Source: a bacterium (lineage in GTDB: Bacteria; Actinomycetota; Acidimicrobiia; Acidimicrobiales; CATQHL01). From it: a stretch of 64,000 bases of DNA. The DNA lies in contig JAPOVS010000035.1 in the NCBI GenBank assembly GCA_026708055.1, positions 36,743 through 100,742 of the forward strand. Reading direction: 5' to 3'. Under the pieces are notes generated by a model that had not been told where the DNA came from, searched no databases, and worked only from the letters and a program-made list of their open reading frames with translations. The position numbers and the translations under genes were made by a program. Each line of letters opens with the position of its first letter. Position 1 is the stretch's first letter. Of this stretch, positions 1 to 8,141 are shown in pieces.

Positions 1-968
1 TGGTAGCAGTTCCCGGAGGCGACGATCCCCACCCGCGCGGGGCCATCGGGGGTGGTGAGGCGGTTCAGCCCGTTGCGGGACCCGTAGCTGCGGGCCAGCT
101 CCAGACGAACCTCGACGAGGTCCCGCTCGATGTCGTTGGTGTACGGGGGCATGAGGTTGCCGTCGGGCCGGTGGCGGTACGGCTCGGGTGGGCCGTCGTG
201 ACCGGGCAGCACGGGCAGGCGGTAGGGCGCGGCGGTGCCGCCGCCGCGGCCGTTGGCTGCTCCCCAGCCGTCGCCCCCCAGATCCACCGAGCCGGTGCCG
301 TCGGCGACGCCGGCCACGATCCGCAACGCCGTCACCACCCCGCACGACCGGGACAGGGCGATGGCGTGGCGCCCCAAGTCGAGCGCCTCCTGCGGGTCGC
401 CGGGCACCAGGAAGGGCATGCGCAGCGCCGCCAGGGTGCCCTCGGAGGAACTGCCGACGGTGGAGGACTTGGCGTAGGGGTCGTCGCCGACCAGCATCAC
501 CGCCCCGCCGAGCGGCGACGTCCCGGTCAGCACGGCGTGGCGCATGGCGTCACAGGCCCGGTCCAACCCCGGGGCCTTGCCGTACCACACGCCCAGGACC
601 CCGTCCTTGGTGGCATCGCTGAACCCTGCCACGAGTTGGCTGCCCATGACCGCGGCCGCGGCCAGTTCCTCGTTGAGACCGGGCTGGTGGACGAGCTGCA
701 GCCCGGCGGCCTCGGCCAGCCCGGCCACCCGGGTGGCCTCCATGTCGAGGGTGGCCAGGGGCGACCCCGGGTAGCCGCAGACGAAGGCGGCGGTGTCGTG
801 GCCGGCTGCGCGGTCGCGGCGCAACTGCTCGAACGGCAGCCTGGCCAGGATCTGCACGCCCGAGGCGAAGACCCTGCCCTCGTCGCGCAGGTACCGGTCG
901 TCGAGGCGGTACGCCGGGGTCCCTACGCTCGGGTCACCAGATGTCGCCGGGTTCGTCGTGGGGTCTAT
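1..968 (-). CDS. Indolepyruvate:ferredoxin oxidoreductase, fused type (3' end outside window)
   Basis: Thiamine-pyrophosphate enzyme that oxidatively decarboxylates aryl-pyruvates (aromatic amino acid breakdown) and passes electrons to ferredoxin. Reading leftward from about position 920 gives YRLDDRYLRDEGRVFASG, then CGYPGSPLATLD, QPGLNEELAAAAVMGSQ and GVWYGKAPGLDRACDA, the typical N-terminal run of the single-chain family that joins the IorA- and IorB-like parts. About 322 codons are visible; the TPP-binding core and the gamma domain lie outside. Between the upstream in-frame TAG (980-978) and the conserved block there is no ATG, GTG or TTG. An ATA at 968-966 lies 6 nt after a TAGCCT box, the spacing of other leaderless starts here, so I place the start there. 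Family call is firm; the start is tentative. Confidence 0.85.
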   Translation of the reverse strand, partial: MDPTTNPATSGDPSVGTPAYRLDDRYLRDEGRVFASGVQILARLPFEQLRRDRAAGHDTAAFVCGYPGSPLATLDMEATRVAGLAEAAGLQLVHQPGLNEELAAAAVMGSQLVAGFSDATKDGVLGVWYGKAPGLDRACDAMRHAVLTGTSPLGGAVMLVGDDPYAKSSTVGSSSEGTLAALRMPFLVPGDPQEALDLGRHAIALSRSCGVVTALRIVAGVADGTGSVDLGGDGWGAANGRGGGTAAPYRLPVLPGHDGPPEPYRHRPDGNLMPPYTNDIERDLVEVRLELARSYGSRNGLNRLTTPDGPARVGIVASGNCY

Positions 969-974
969 ACGTGC

Positions 975-980
975 AGGCTA
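975..980 (-). promoter_or_regulatory. -10 box TAGCCT for the indolepyruvate oxidoreductase gene
   Basis: TAGCCT reads on the minus strand from 980 to 975. Six nt separate it from the in-frame ATA at 968, matching the TANNNT-6/7-start pattern seen before several other genes in this window. Inference only; no -35 box is obvious. Confidence 0.4.
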
Positions 981-1088
981 CCGCGGGGGTCCCCGACTGT
1001 CCCGCGCGGAGTGCTGCGGGGCGCCACGAGCCGCTGCGCAGGCAGATGCAGGTACGCGTCGGCTGCTCGCGGCCTCGCCCGCTCCGCC

Positions 1089-1094
1089 TAACAT
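1089..1094 (+). promoter_or_regulatory. -10 box TAACAT, leaderless start of acyl-CoA dehydrogenase
   Basis: TAACAT ends 7 nt before the GTG at 1102. No Shine-Dalgarno sequence precedes that GTG, so transcription probably starts at or next to the start codon. It is divergent from the box at 975-980. Confidence 0.45.
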
Positions 1095-1101
1095 CCGCAG
1101 C

Positions 1102-2262
1102 GTGAACGTGGATCCCGAGGTGGCCGACGAACTCGTCGCCACCATTGCAGCCTGGGTGGACCGGGAAGTGGTCCCGACGGCGAGCCGATTCGAGCACGCC
1201 GACGAGTTCCCCGAGGCCATGTTCACCCGGATGTGCGACTTCGGCCTCTTCGGCGCCACGATCGCCCCGAACTACGGCGGCCTCGGACTCGACGCCCTGA
1301 CCTACGCCCGCATCGTTGAGGAGTTGTCCCGGGGTTGGATGTCCCTCGCGGGAATCCTCAACACCCACATGCTGTCCGTGGCCATGATCAGCCGCTTCGG
1401 AACTCCCGAGCAGCAGGCACGGTTCCTGCCCCGCATGGTGGACGGCTCGCTGCGGGCCGCCTTCTCGCTGTCGGAGCCCGACGCCGGCAGCGACACCCGG
1501 AACATCCGCTGCCGGGCCGTCCCCGACGGCGACGAGTGGCTCGTGAACGGCACCAAGATGTGGGTCACCAACGGCATGCGCGCCGGGCTCGTGATGCTGC
1601 TGGCGCGGACCCCCGACGACCGGATCACCTGCTTCATCGTGGAGAAGGCCCCGGGCCCGGCTGACGGGGGGCTGACAATCAGCCGCAAGATCGACAAGCT
1701 GGGCTACAAGGGCGTCGAGACGGTGGAGATGTCCTACGTCGACCACCGTGTGCCCGACGCCAACATGCTCGGCGGCCCCGAGGGTCTGGGCAAGGGTCTG
1801 CGCTACGCGCTCGCCGCCCTCGAGCTGGGAAGGGTGAACATCGCCGCCCGCGCCGTGGGCGTGGCACAGGCGGCATACGACGCCGCCATGGCCTACGCCC
1901 AGGAGCGTCATACGTTCGGCAAGCCCATCTTCGAGCACCAGGCCGTGCGGTTCATGCTGGCGGAGATGGCGACCAAGCTGCATGCCGCCCGACTACTTAC
2001 CTACGACGCCGCCCGGCGTTACGACGAGGGGCAGCGCATCGACCTCGAGGCGGGCATGGCCAAGCTCTTCGCCTCCGAGGCCGCCTACGAGATCGCCACC
2101 GACGCCATGCGCATCCACGGTGGTTACGGTTACACCACCGAGTACCCCGTGGAGCGCTACTACCGGGACGTCCCGCTGATGATCATCGGCGAGGGCACCA
2201 ACGAGATCCAGAAACTCGTCATCGCCCGCCAGCTCCTAGCCCGCTGGCTGGAGAAGAACTAG
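1102..2262 (+). CDS. Acyl-CoA dehydrogenase
   Basis: FAD flavoenzyme that introduces the alpha-beta double bond into an acyl-CoA thioester, with electron-transferring flavoprotein as the usual acceptor. The 386-residue product has the normal family length and order: an N-terminal helical domain, the FAD-site block FSLSEPDAGSDTRNI, a middle beta domain with NGTKMWVTNG, and a C-terminal helical domain with RIHGGYGYTTEYPVERYYRD followed by GEGTNEIQ, whose first Glu is at the position of the catalytic base of short-chain enzymes. An open frame continues upstream to 793, but that part has no family similarity and overlaps the divergent gene; GTG 1102 follows a -10 box and fits the domain start. 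Substrate chain length or branching cannot be read from sequence alone. Confidence 0.9.
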   Translation: MNVDPEVADELVATIAAWVDREVVPTASRFEHADEFPEAMFTRMCDFGLFGATIAPNYGGLGLDALTYARIVEELSRGWMSLAGILNTHMLSVAMISRFGTPEQQARFLPRMVDGSLRAAFSLSEPDAGSDTRNIRCRAVPDGDEWLVNGTKMWVTNGMRAGLVMLLARTPDDRITCFIVEKAPGPADGGLTISRKIDKLGYKGVETVEMSYVDHRVPDANMLGGPEGLGKGLRYALAALELGRVNIAARAVGVAQAAYDAAMAYAQERHTFGKPIFEHQAVRFMLAEMATKLHAARLLTYDAARRYDEGQRIDLEAGMAKLFASEAAYEIATDAMRIHGGYGYTTEYPVERYYRDVPLMIIGEGTNEIQKLVIARQLLARWLEKN

Positions 2263-2355
2263 CTCCTGCAGGGCCAGGCCGGGCCGTCGGTGGCGCTCCG
2301 GCGGCCTCTGAGAATGGCCGCTGCGGCGTCCAGCGGCACCCCCGCCCTTCCTGGA

Positions 2356-2380
2356 TGTCATTCCGTCGAAGGCAGGAACC
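2356..2380 (+). repeat. Half-copy of a dispersed 'GTCATTCC' repeat
   Basis: TGTCATTCCGTCGAAGGC followed by AGGAACC resembles the left arm of the inverted-repeat element at 48510-48635. It lies in the 206-nt gap between convergent genes, where I see nothing else coding. No matching right arm was found nearby, so it may be a decayed copy. Confidence 0.35.
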
Positions 2381-2468
2381 AGTGCCCAGCGGTCGGCGCG
2401 GTGCGGCCGGTCTTCCGCGATGGTGGGGCGGCCTGATCCGGGTTACAAAGGCTGATTTTCGGCGCTGT

Positions 2469-3368
2469 CTAGCGGGCAAAAACGAGCGACTTGTAGGCCT
2501 CGACGCCTTCGCCGTAGCGGTCGGTGACGCACGCCTCGTGCGCGTCCCACGTGGCTAAGACCGTCTCGTTGCCCGCGGCGGTCCATTCCTCCCAGCCGTC
2601 GCTTCCGGGCTCATGGCCGAGTGCCCTTGCTGTCTCCCAATCGTCGTTCGAGGCGGCCTGCGCGGCGAGCGCCAGCGCATACTCACCAGAACAGTCGGCG
2701 AACGTCAGACATCCGGGATGCGCCGCGTTCGCAGCGTCGAGGCAGTCAACGTGGCCCCACTGCTCGTACTCGGTCTGCTGGCGGTCCAACACGAGAGCGA
2801 TGACCACGTCGATCGGACATGGCGCGCCTTCGACCAACTCGCACGCCGTGTTGTATTCGTAGGCATGCTCCGAAAATCCCGCCAGGGTCACCCGCGGTGG
2901 GAGTTGGCGCGTGGACACCTCGTTCGTGACGGTGCGGACGAAGCTTGCGAATGCCTCACGGGACACCCCCAAGCCGTTCGCGATCTGGCTGAGTGTCCTC
3001 GAAGCGCTGTCGTGGGGCGTTGTGTCCGTCTCCTCCCAGGCGGCCAACAGCAGGGCCGCATCGAGGTCGCTCAAGTCAGCGGCGCCGAATGTGGCCCGCA
3101 GTGCCGCCACGACATTGGCGGCGGCGTCGGCGGTGATCTCCTGATCGCGGAGGGCGGCGGCGAGGTCTCGCTCTGCCTCGTCCGTCACTCCGCGGCGCGC
3201 CAGATTGGCCTCGATCTCAGAAGCCTCGTTGGCCTCCTCGTTGGCTTGAGTAAGCAGACGCGCACCCACAGCCAGCCCGACAGCCACTATGGCGAGCAAC
3301 ACGAGTCGTCGCCAGTGGCGGTGTAGCAGCCGACGCACCATTCGGAGTTCCGCGGCGGACCGGCGCAT
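2469..3368 (-). CDS. Membrane-anchored protein of unknown function
   Basis: I do not recognise this family. The 299-residue product starts with a basic stretch, then one hydrophobic segment (about residues 19-38, LVLLAIVAVGLAVGARLL), then a soluble part predicted to be outside the membrane. The soluble part is rich in Ala and acidic residues and carries six cysteines, five of them clustered between about residues 185 and 235, which could form disulfides. The start could also be the Met at residue 10. It stands alone, convergent with the acyl-CoA dehydrogenase gene and divergent from the toxin-antitoxin pair. Coding is supported by length and codon composition; function is unknown. Confidence 0.6.
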   Translation of the reverse strand: MRRSAAELRMVRRLLHRHWRRLVLLAIVAVGLAVGARLLTQANEEANEASEIEANLARRGVTDEAERDLAAALRDQEITADAAANVVAALRATFGAADLSDLDAALLLAAWEETDTTPHDSASRTLSQIANGLGVSREAFASFVRTVTNEVSTRQLPPRVTLAGFSEHAYEYNTACELVEGAPCPIDVVIALVLDRQQTEYEQWGHVDCLDAANAAHPGCLTFADCSGEYALALAAQAASNDDWETARALGHEPGSDGWEEWTAAGNETVLATWDAHEACVTDRYGEGVEAYKSLVFAR

Positions 3369-3426
3369 GATGCGAGTCTGCCTGCGGCGTCCGGCAGTTC
3401 CACACTGAGATTGGCGACCGACCGTA

Positions 3427-3448
3427 CTTAGTCAGTAAGCTGGCTAAG
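3427..3448 (+). promoter_or_regulatory. Inverted repeat upstream of the toxin-antitoxin pair (candidate operator)
   Basis: The arms CTTAGTCAG and CTGGCTAAG are separated by 4 nt and match as inverted repeats at 8 of 9 positions. They lie about 40 nt upstream of the antitoxin start. Phd/YefM antitoxins commonly repress their own operon through such palindromes, so this is a reasonable candidate operator. Confidence 0.45.
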
Positions 3449-3487
3449 CTTGGATTGTGAGGTATGCCGTACTAGGGAGAAGAGGGA

Positions 3488-3727
3488 ATGGTCAGCGTCG
3501 GCGTGCATGAGGCCAAGACGACGCTTTCAAGACTGCTGCGTCGTGCCAGCGCGGGTGAGGACGTCGTGATCACCCGCGGCGGTGAGCCGGTTGCGCGGCT
3601 CGTCCCGGTCGAACAATCGGGACGGAGAGAGTTGGGGCAGGACATCGGTGTCTTTGAGTACCCGGAGGACTTCAACGAGCCGCTGCCAGCGGCTCTGCTC
3701 GGTGCCTTCGAGGGTGAGAGCGCGTGA
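3488..3727 (+). CDS. Phd/YefM-type antitoxin
   Basis: Small 79-residue antitoxin that should bind and silence the downstream PIN toxin and repress the shared promoter. The N-terminal half has the Phd/YefM pattern: VGVHEAKTTLSRLLRRASAG, then VVITRGGEPVARLVP. The C-terminal part is acidic and would be the disordered toxin-binding tail. A purine-rich ribosome-binding site (GGAGAAGAGGGA) lies just upstream of the ATG. The stop overlaps the toxin start in a GTGA junction, which implies coupled translation. An inverted repeat at 3427-3448 is a candidate operator. Confidence 0.85.
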   Translation: MVSVGVHEAKTTLSRLLRRASAGEDVVITRGGEPVARLVPVEQSGRRELGQDIGVFEYPEDFNEPLPAALLGAFEGESA

Positions 3728-4131
3728 GGGTACTGATCGACACATGCGTGTTCCTATGGATGAGGATGGCACCGGATCGACTCGCCCCGAAGGTGCGCGA
3801 GACCCTTGTGGACAGAGGAAACGATGTCCTGTTTTCGGCCGTGTCCTCCTGGGAGATCGCAATCAAGTACACGGTGGGGCGCCTCGCGTTGCCCGAAGAG
3901 CCTGACGTCTTTGTCTCCGAGCGGATTGCCTCGAGCGGGCTCACGCCACTCGCCGTCGAGCATTCCCACGCCCTCCGGGTTGCCTCGCTGCCGATGCACC
4001 ACCGAGATCCGTTCGACCGCCTGCTGATTGCCCAGGCGGTTGAGTTGCAGGTGCCGGTCATCACCGACGATCGGCAGTTCGACCTGTACGGGATCGACGT
4101 GATCTCGGCTGTGCCCCGGCCGGTCGCTTAG
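3724..4131 (+). CDS. vapC: PIN-domain toxin (VapC-like ribonuclease)
   Basis: Predicted Mg-dependent RNase toxin. The 135-residue PIN fold shows the expected acidic residues in order: Asp in LIDTCVF near the N-terminus, Glu in SSWEIAIKY, Asp in HRDPFDRLLIAQA, and the Asp pair in ITDDRQFD. The PFDRLL block is typical of the subgroup paired with Phd-type antitoxins. It overlaps the antitoxin gene by 4 nt with a GTG start and has no independent ribosome-binding site. The target RNA is unknown; many VapC proteins cut tRNA or rRNA. A tRNA gene follows 66 nt downstream, and tRNA genes are common insertion points for accessory DNA. Confidence 0.9.
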   Translation: MRVLIDTCVFLWMRMAPDRLAPKVRETLVDRGNDVLFSAVSSWEIAIKYTVGRLALPEEPDVFVSERIASSGLTPLAVEHSHALRVASLPMHHRDPFDRLLIAQAVELQVPVITDDRQFDLYGIDVISAVPRPVA

Positions 4132-4181
4132 GGGCGGTCTCGACTGCTGTGGGAGGAGCGGCTCATGCCGCAACCGTTTCG

Positions 4182-4187
4182 TAGACT
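4182..4187 (+). promoter_or_regulatory. -10 box TAGACT for tRNA-Arg
   Basis: TAGACT ends 9 nt before the 5' end of the tRNA, a normal distance for a promoter that starts transcription a few nt upstream of the mature RNA. Confidence 0.4.
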
Positions 4188-4196
4188 GGTCTCCCC

Positions 4197-4269
4197 GCCC
4201 CCGTAGCTCAGGGGACAGAGCAGGGGACTTCTAATCCCAAGGCCGCAGGTTCGAATCCTGCCGGGGGCG
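4197..4269 (+). tRNA. tRNA-Arg (anticodon UCU)
   Basis: A 73-nt cloverleaf: acceptor GCCCCCG pairs with CGGGGGC, D arm GCTC/GAGC, anticodon loop CTTCTAA with TCT at 4230-4232, and T arm GCAGG-TTCGAAT-CCTGC. The anticodon stem has four good pairs plus one G-A mismatch at its base. CCA is not encoded. It decodes AGA, a rare codon in GC-rich genomes. The next gene starts only 3 nt after the tRNA ends. Confidence 0.93.
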
Positions 4270-4272
4270 CTG

Positions 4273-6663
4273 ATGAGTCAACGCACCGACACCACCAGAG
4301 CAGAGGCTGAGGCCGGCCCGGACGCGGCGCGGCCGGTTCCCGATCTGGATGTCCTCGACAGCATCCAGCGGCGGCTGCTGTGGCTGGCGACTCGCATCGT
4401 GGACGTGGCCAACCGGCGGGAGGGGCTGGAGATCAAGGTCGGGGGACATCAGGCTTCCTCGGCGTCGATGGTGTCGATCATGACGGCGCTGTGGTTCGCC
4501 CACATCGACGGCAACGACAAGGTGGCCGTCAAGCCGCACGCCTCGCCCGTGTACCACGCCATCAAGTACCTCACCGGCGAGCTGGACCGCTCGTACCTCA
4601 CCACGCTGCGCAAGCGCGGCGGCCTGCAGGCCTACCCGTCGCGCACCAAGGACCCCGACGTGGCCGACTTCTCGACGGGGTCGGTGGGCCTCGGGGCGGT
4701 GGCGCCGCTGTTCTCGGCGCTGGTGCGGCGCTATACCGACGCCCACTTCGATCCGTCGCCGCCGGCCCGCTTCATTGCCACCGTCGGGGACGCCGAGCTG
4801 GACGAGGGAAACGTCTGGGAGGCCATCGCCGATCCGGTCACGCATGGGCTGGGCAACTTCACGATGGTGGTGGACCTCAACCGCCAGAGCCTCGACCGGG
4901 TCATCCCCGACATCGCCGCCATCCGCCTGAAGAGCTTCTTCAGCCACGCCGGCTGGCACGTGGCCGAGGCCAAGTACGGCGCCCGGCTGCGGCGGCTGTT
5001 CTCCGAGCCCGGCGGCGACGCCCTGCGAGCCCACATCGACGCCATGTCCAACGAGGCCTATCAGGCGCTGTTCACCTACCAGGGTGCCGAGCGGCGCAAG
5101 AAGTTCCTCCAGGGCGCCGACGCCGCGGTGTGTCGCCTAACCGACGCCTTCGACGACGACGAGCTCTTCGCCCACGTCACCGACCTGGGCGGCCACGACC
5201 TCGGCCAGCTCATCGACTGCTTCAAGGCCTGCGACATCGAGTCCGACCGCCCCAGCGTGGTGTTCGCCTACACCGTCAAGGGCTGGGGGCTGCCCATGGC
5301 CGGCGACCCGCTCAATCACGCCGTGTTGCTGAACCCCGACCAGATCGACGCGCTGCGGGCCACCGTCGGGCTCACCGAGGCCACCGAGTTCGACCGCTTC
5401 GACCCCGACAGCCCCGAGGGCCGTGTGTGCGCCTCGGTCGGCTCGGACATCAACAACCCGCCACCCGTGCCCCGGCCCCGGCTGGCGGTGCCGGATGCGG
5501 CGGGCCCGCCGACGCTGCGAGGCAAGGTCTCCACCCAGGAGGCGTTCGGTCGCACACTCACCCGCCTCGCGGACGTGGCCGAGGTGGGCAAGCGGTTGGT
5601 GACCACCGCCCCCGACGTGTCGATCTCCACCAACCTGGGCGGCTGGGTGAACAAGGCGGGCGTCTACTGGCACGAGCACCGGGACGACCACGGCGGCGCC
5701 GAGCGGCTGCTGCGCTGGGCGCCCTCGCCGGACGGCCAGCACATCGAGCTGGGCCTCTCGGAGATGAACATGTTCATGCTGCTGGGCCAGCTGGGACTGT
5801 CGCACGACCACCACGGGCAGCACCTGCTGCCGGTGGGCACCGTGTACGACCCGTTCGTGCTGCGGGGCCTCGACGCGTTCATCTACAGCCTCTACAACGA
5901 CGCCCGTTTCGTGGTCGCCGGCACGCCGTCGGGCATCAGCCTCGCCCCCGAGGGCGGCGCCCATCAGTCCACGATCACCGCCGGCGTGGGGGCCGAGTTG
6001 CCGGGGCTCACCTACTTCGAACCGGCCTACGCCACCGAGGTGGACTGGCTGCTGTGCGACGCCCTGGACGGCCTCAGCCGCCCCGACGGCGAGAGCGCCT
6101 ACTTCCGTCTCAGCACCCGGCCGCTGGACCAGGCGCCGTTCGCGGCGGCAGCCGAGCGCCTCGGCACCGACGAGCTGCGCCGGCAGGTGCTCTCGGGCGG
6201 GTATCGGCTGCGGCCCGCGCCGCTGACAGACCGCCCCGGCGTCACCATCGTCACCACCGGGGTGATGGCACCCGAGGCGCTGGCCGCCGCCGACGCACTG
6301 GGATCCGAGGGCGTGGACGCCGCCGTGGTCCACCTCACCAGCCCCGACCTGGTCTACCGCAGCTGGCAGGGCACCTACCGGGCCGCCGCCGCGACGGCCA
6401 CGGTGGTGCGGCGCCCCAGCCGGATGCACCAGCTGATCCCTGCTGAGGAGCGCCACCGCCCCGTGGTCAGCGTGCACGACGCCTCCAGCCACGCCCTGGC
6501 CTGGCTGGGCGCGGCGGTGGGCTCGCGGCACATCCCGCTGGGGGTTGACCGCTTCGGCGAGTCCGGCACGATCGCCGACCTGCACGCCATCGCCGGCATC
6601 TCCACCGGCGACATCGTCAACGCCGCCCTCATCGCCGTCTACGAGAGCACCGACACCGAGTAG
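4273..6663 (+). CDS. Pyruvate dehydrogenase E1-like thiamine enzyme (AceE/transketolase family)
   Basis: Thiamine-pyrophosphate enzyme, most likely a 2-oxo acid dehydrogenase E1 of the single-chain AceE type that decarboxylates pyruvate and hands acetyl to an E2 lipoyl partner. The 796-residue product carries VKPHASPVYHAIKYLTG (AceE-like substrate/TPP segment), then ATVGDAELDEGNVWEAI and VVDLNRQSLDRV (the GDG...N type Mg-TPP motif, here GDA), then the pyrimidine-binding domain around residues 420-620 and a transketolase-like C-terminal domain. E. coli AceE is about 90 residues longer. The gene begins 3 nt after tRNA-Arg and has no room for its own promoter unless the true start is further in, so it may be transcribed with the tRNA. 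A plain transketolase is a less likely alternative. Confidence 0.8.
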   Translation: MSQRTDTTRAEAEAGPDAARPVPDLDVLDSIQRRLLWLATRIVDVANRREGLEIKVGGHQASSASMVSIMTALWFAHIDGNDKVAVKPHASPVYHAIKYLTGELDRSYLTTLRKRGGLQAYPSRTKDPDVADFSTGSVGLGAVAPLFSALVRRYTDAHFDPSPPARFIATVGDAELDEGNVWEAIADPVTHGLGNFTMVVDLNRQSLDRVIPDIAAIRLKSFFSHAGWHVAEAKYGARLRRLFSEPGGDALRAHIDAMSNEAYQALFTYQGAERRKKFLQGADAAVCRLTDAFDDDELFAHVTDLGGHDLGQLIDCFKACDIESDRPSVVFAYTVKGWGLPMAGDPLNHAVLLNPDQIDALRATVGLTEATEFDRFDPDSPEGRVCASVGSDINNPPPVPRPRLAVPDAAGPPTLRGKVSTQEAFGRTLTRLADVAEVGKRLVTTAPDVSISTNLGGWVNKAGVYWHEHRDDHGGAERLLRWAPSPDGQHIELGLSEMNMFMLLGQLGLSHDHHGQHLLPVGTVYDPFVLRGLDAFIYSLYNDARFVVAGTPSGISLAPEGGAHQSTITAGVGAELPGLTYFEPAYATEVDWLLCDALDGLSRPDGESAYFRLSTRPLDQAPFAAAAERLGTDELRRQVLSGGYRLRPAPLTDRPGVTIVTTGVMAPEALAAADALGSEGVDAAVVHLTSPDLVYRSWQGTYRAAAATATVVRRPSRMHQLIPAEERHRPVVSVHDASSHALAWLGAAVGSRHIPLGVDRFGESGTIADLHAIAGISTGDIVNAALIAVYESTDTE

Positions 6664-6978
6664 CAGGTTCGGCCAGGGTCCCGGCCCTCCGGGCTGTCAC
6701 AGGGGTTGGCTATCCTGCGGCATGGTGATCGCTGGGCGCTGCCCCGTGGTCGCCGACTTGGCCGGTCGCCGTGTTGTCCGGAATCGGCAGTGCCGAGCCG
6801 TGCCGATCCGAGCCCCCTGCCTGATTGCCCTATTGCGACTGCCCTTGCCAGATCGGGCCCCGTTGTCTCCGGCCGCCTGCTGCGATGCTCAGCAGGTATC
6901 GGGGCGGAGACCCACCACCGCTTCGACCCGACAGCGCCCGCCCGTGCGACGCGCCCGATCCGCCAGTAGGGGGAACGA
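6664..6978 (+). other. 315-nt gap; possible promoter and doubtful small ORF
   Basis: No RNA gene or clear terminator is visible. A TATCCT box (6711-6716) lies 5 nt before an ATG at 6722 that opens an 86-codon frame ending in an ATGA overlap with the next gene. Its translation is Arg-rich and unlike a folded protein, so I do not call it a gene; the box may simply be the promoter of the metallopeptidase gene downstream. Confidence 0.3.
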
Positions 6979-7629
6979 ATGAGAACGATGCCGAACTCCG
7001 TCCGGAGCCAGACCAACGGATCCCAGAACACCGCCATCGGTGAACTCGCCGAGGAGTGCCGCCCGCTGCCGGGAGAGGATGGCACCGACGAGTTGGAGGA
7101 GTTCGAGCCGCCCCCGGTCGTCATGCCGTTCCGCGTCAATGTCATCCGCAGCGCGAACCGGCACAAGACCGTGTCCTCCCGTCTGGCGGGCGGGGTCCTC
7201 GAGATCCGGATACCGGCCTGGATGTCCGACTTCGACGAGGCCGAGGTCGTCAACAACTTCTGTCGACGATTCGAGGAGCGCCACCGTTGCTGGGAGGTTG
7301 ATCTGGGCGCCCGCGCGCGCGACCTCGCTGCCCGCTACGACCTTCCCGAACCCCGCGCCATCCGCTGGTCCACCCGGCAGCGCCAGCGTTGGGGTTCCTG
7401 CAGCACATTGAAGGGTGAGATCCTGATCTCGCACCGGCTGACCGAGGTGCCGCCATGGGTGCTCGACTACGTCATCGTCCACGAGTTGGCCCATCTGCTC
7501 GAGTCGGATCACTCAGCGGCCTTCGACGCGCTGGTGGCGCGCTACCCGCTCACGGAGCGGGCCATCGGCTACCTCGAGGCGTTCGGGGCGTGGGCGGACG
7601 GCGTCCTTGAACGGAGCCCGGGGAGTTGA
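6979..7629 (+). CDS. YgjP/DUF45-type metallopeptidase
   Basis: Predicted zinc metalloprotease related to the SprT/wss1-like group (YgjP family). The 216-residue product has a variable acidic N-terminus (about residues 1-45), then the family core with STRQRQRWGSCST, followed by DYVIVHELAHLLESDHSAAF, where HELAH plus the downstream His forms the zinc site. Length is normal for the family. A strong purine-rich ribosome-binding site (TAGGGGGA) precedes ATG 6979; a second ATG three codons later is possible. The gene stands alone. The physiological substrate of this family is not known. Confidence 0.85.
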   Translation: MRTMPNSVRSQTNGSQNTAIGELAEECRPLPGEDGTDELEEFEPPPVVMPFRVNVIRSANRHKTVSSRLAGGVLEIRIPAWMSDFDEAEVVNNFCRRFEERHRCWEVDLGARARDLAARYDLPEPRAIRWSTRQRQRWGSCSTLKGEILISHRLTEVPPWVLDYVIVHELAHLLESDHSAAFDALVARYPLTERAIGYLEAFGAWADGVLERSPGS

Positions 7630-7688
7630 CGCCGCCGTGAGCGGCCGACGCCGTTCGCCACGGGATTGACCGCTCTCGGGGGCTCCCG

Positions 7689-7694
7689 TATGGT
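7689..7694 (+). promoter_or_regulatory. -10 box TATGGT upstream of the VOC protein gene
   Basis: TATGGT lies 27 nt before the ATG at 7722. A transcript starting about 7 nt after it would carry the GAGGAG ribosome-binding site. Confidence 0.35.
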
Positions 7695-7721
7695 TCGCCG
7701 AACCGGCTGGTGAGGAGCAAT

Positions 7722-8132
7722 ATGACCGTCAACGCACTCGACCACTACAACATCCAGACGGCTCGGCTCGACGAGACGGTCGAGTTCTACGTCGATGTGC
7801 TCGGCTTCGCCAGGGGCTACCGGCCGGGCGTGCGGGGGACCGGGGCATGGCTCTACGCCGGCGGCCGCCCGTACGTGCACATCAACGTGATCGACGACGA
7901 CATGGCCGGACCCACCGGCCCCATCAACCACGTCGCCTTCGAGACGGCGAACGAGCCCGGCGACTACGACGCCATGCAGCGGAGGCTGACCGAGCGCGGG
8001 CTGCCGTTCGAGGTGAACGACAGCAGGCCCGACATCCCGCTCCGGCAGATCTTCCTGCACGACCCCAACGGCATCCGCCTCGAGCTCAACTACCGCGACG
8101 CCCCCTTGGTGCCGGACCCGGTGGACGCCTGA
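7722..8132 (+). CDS. VOC-family (glyoxalase/dioxygenase fold) protein
   Basis: A 136-residue single-module vicinal-oxygen-chelate protein, metal-dependent in most relatives. Two beta-alpha-beta-beta-beta units are visible: ALDHYNIQTARLDETVEFY with the first metal His, and INHVAFETANEPGDYDAM to IRLELNYRD with the C-terminal metal Glu. Relatives are glyoxalases, extradiol dioxygenases or fosfomycin-type resistance enzymes; nothing here decides between them. ATG 7722 is chosen over an in-frame GTG at 7710 because GAGGAG sits 4 nt before it. The SDR gene follows 9 nt downstream, suggesting a two-gene operon. Confidence 0.85.
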   Translation: MTVNALDHYNIQTARLDETVEFYVDVLGFARGYRPGVRGTGAWLYAGGRPYVHINVIDDDMAGPTGPINHVAFETANEPGDYDAMQRRLTERGLPFEVNDSRPDIPLRQIFLHDPNGIRLELNYRDAPLVPDPVDA

Positions 8133-8141
8133 GTCGCGACC

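Noticed and set aside
4380..6446. Long plus-strand frame (688 codons) inside the E1 gene
   Set aside because: It is a shifted reading of the E1 gene, very rich in Arg, Pro and Gly with no family motif; the frame at 4273-6663 carries all AceE-type motifs.
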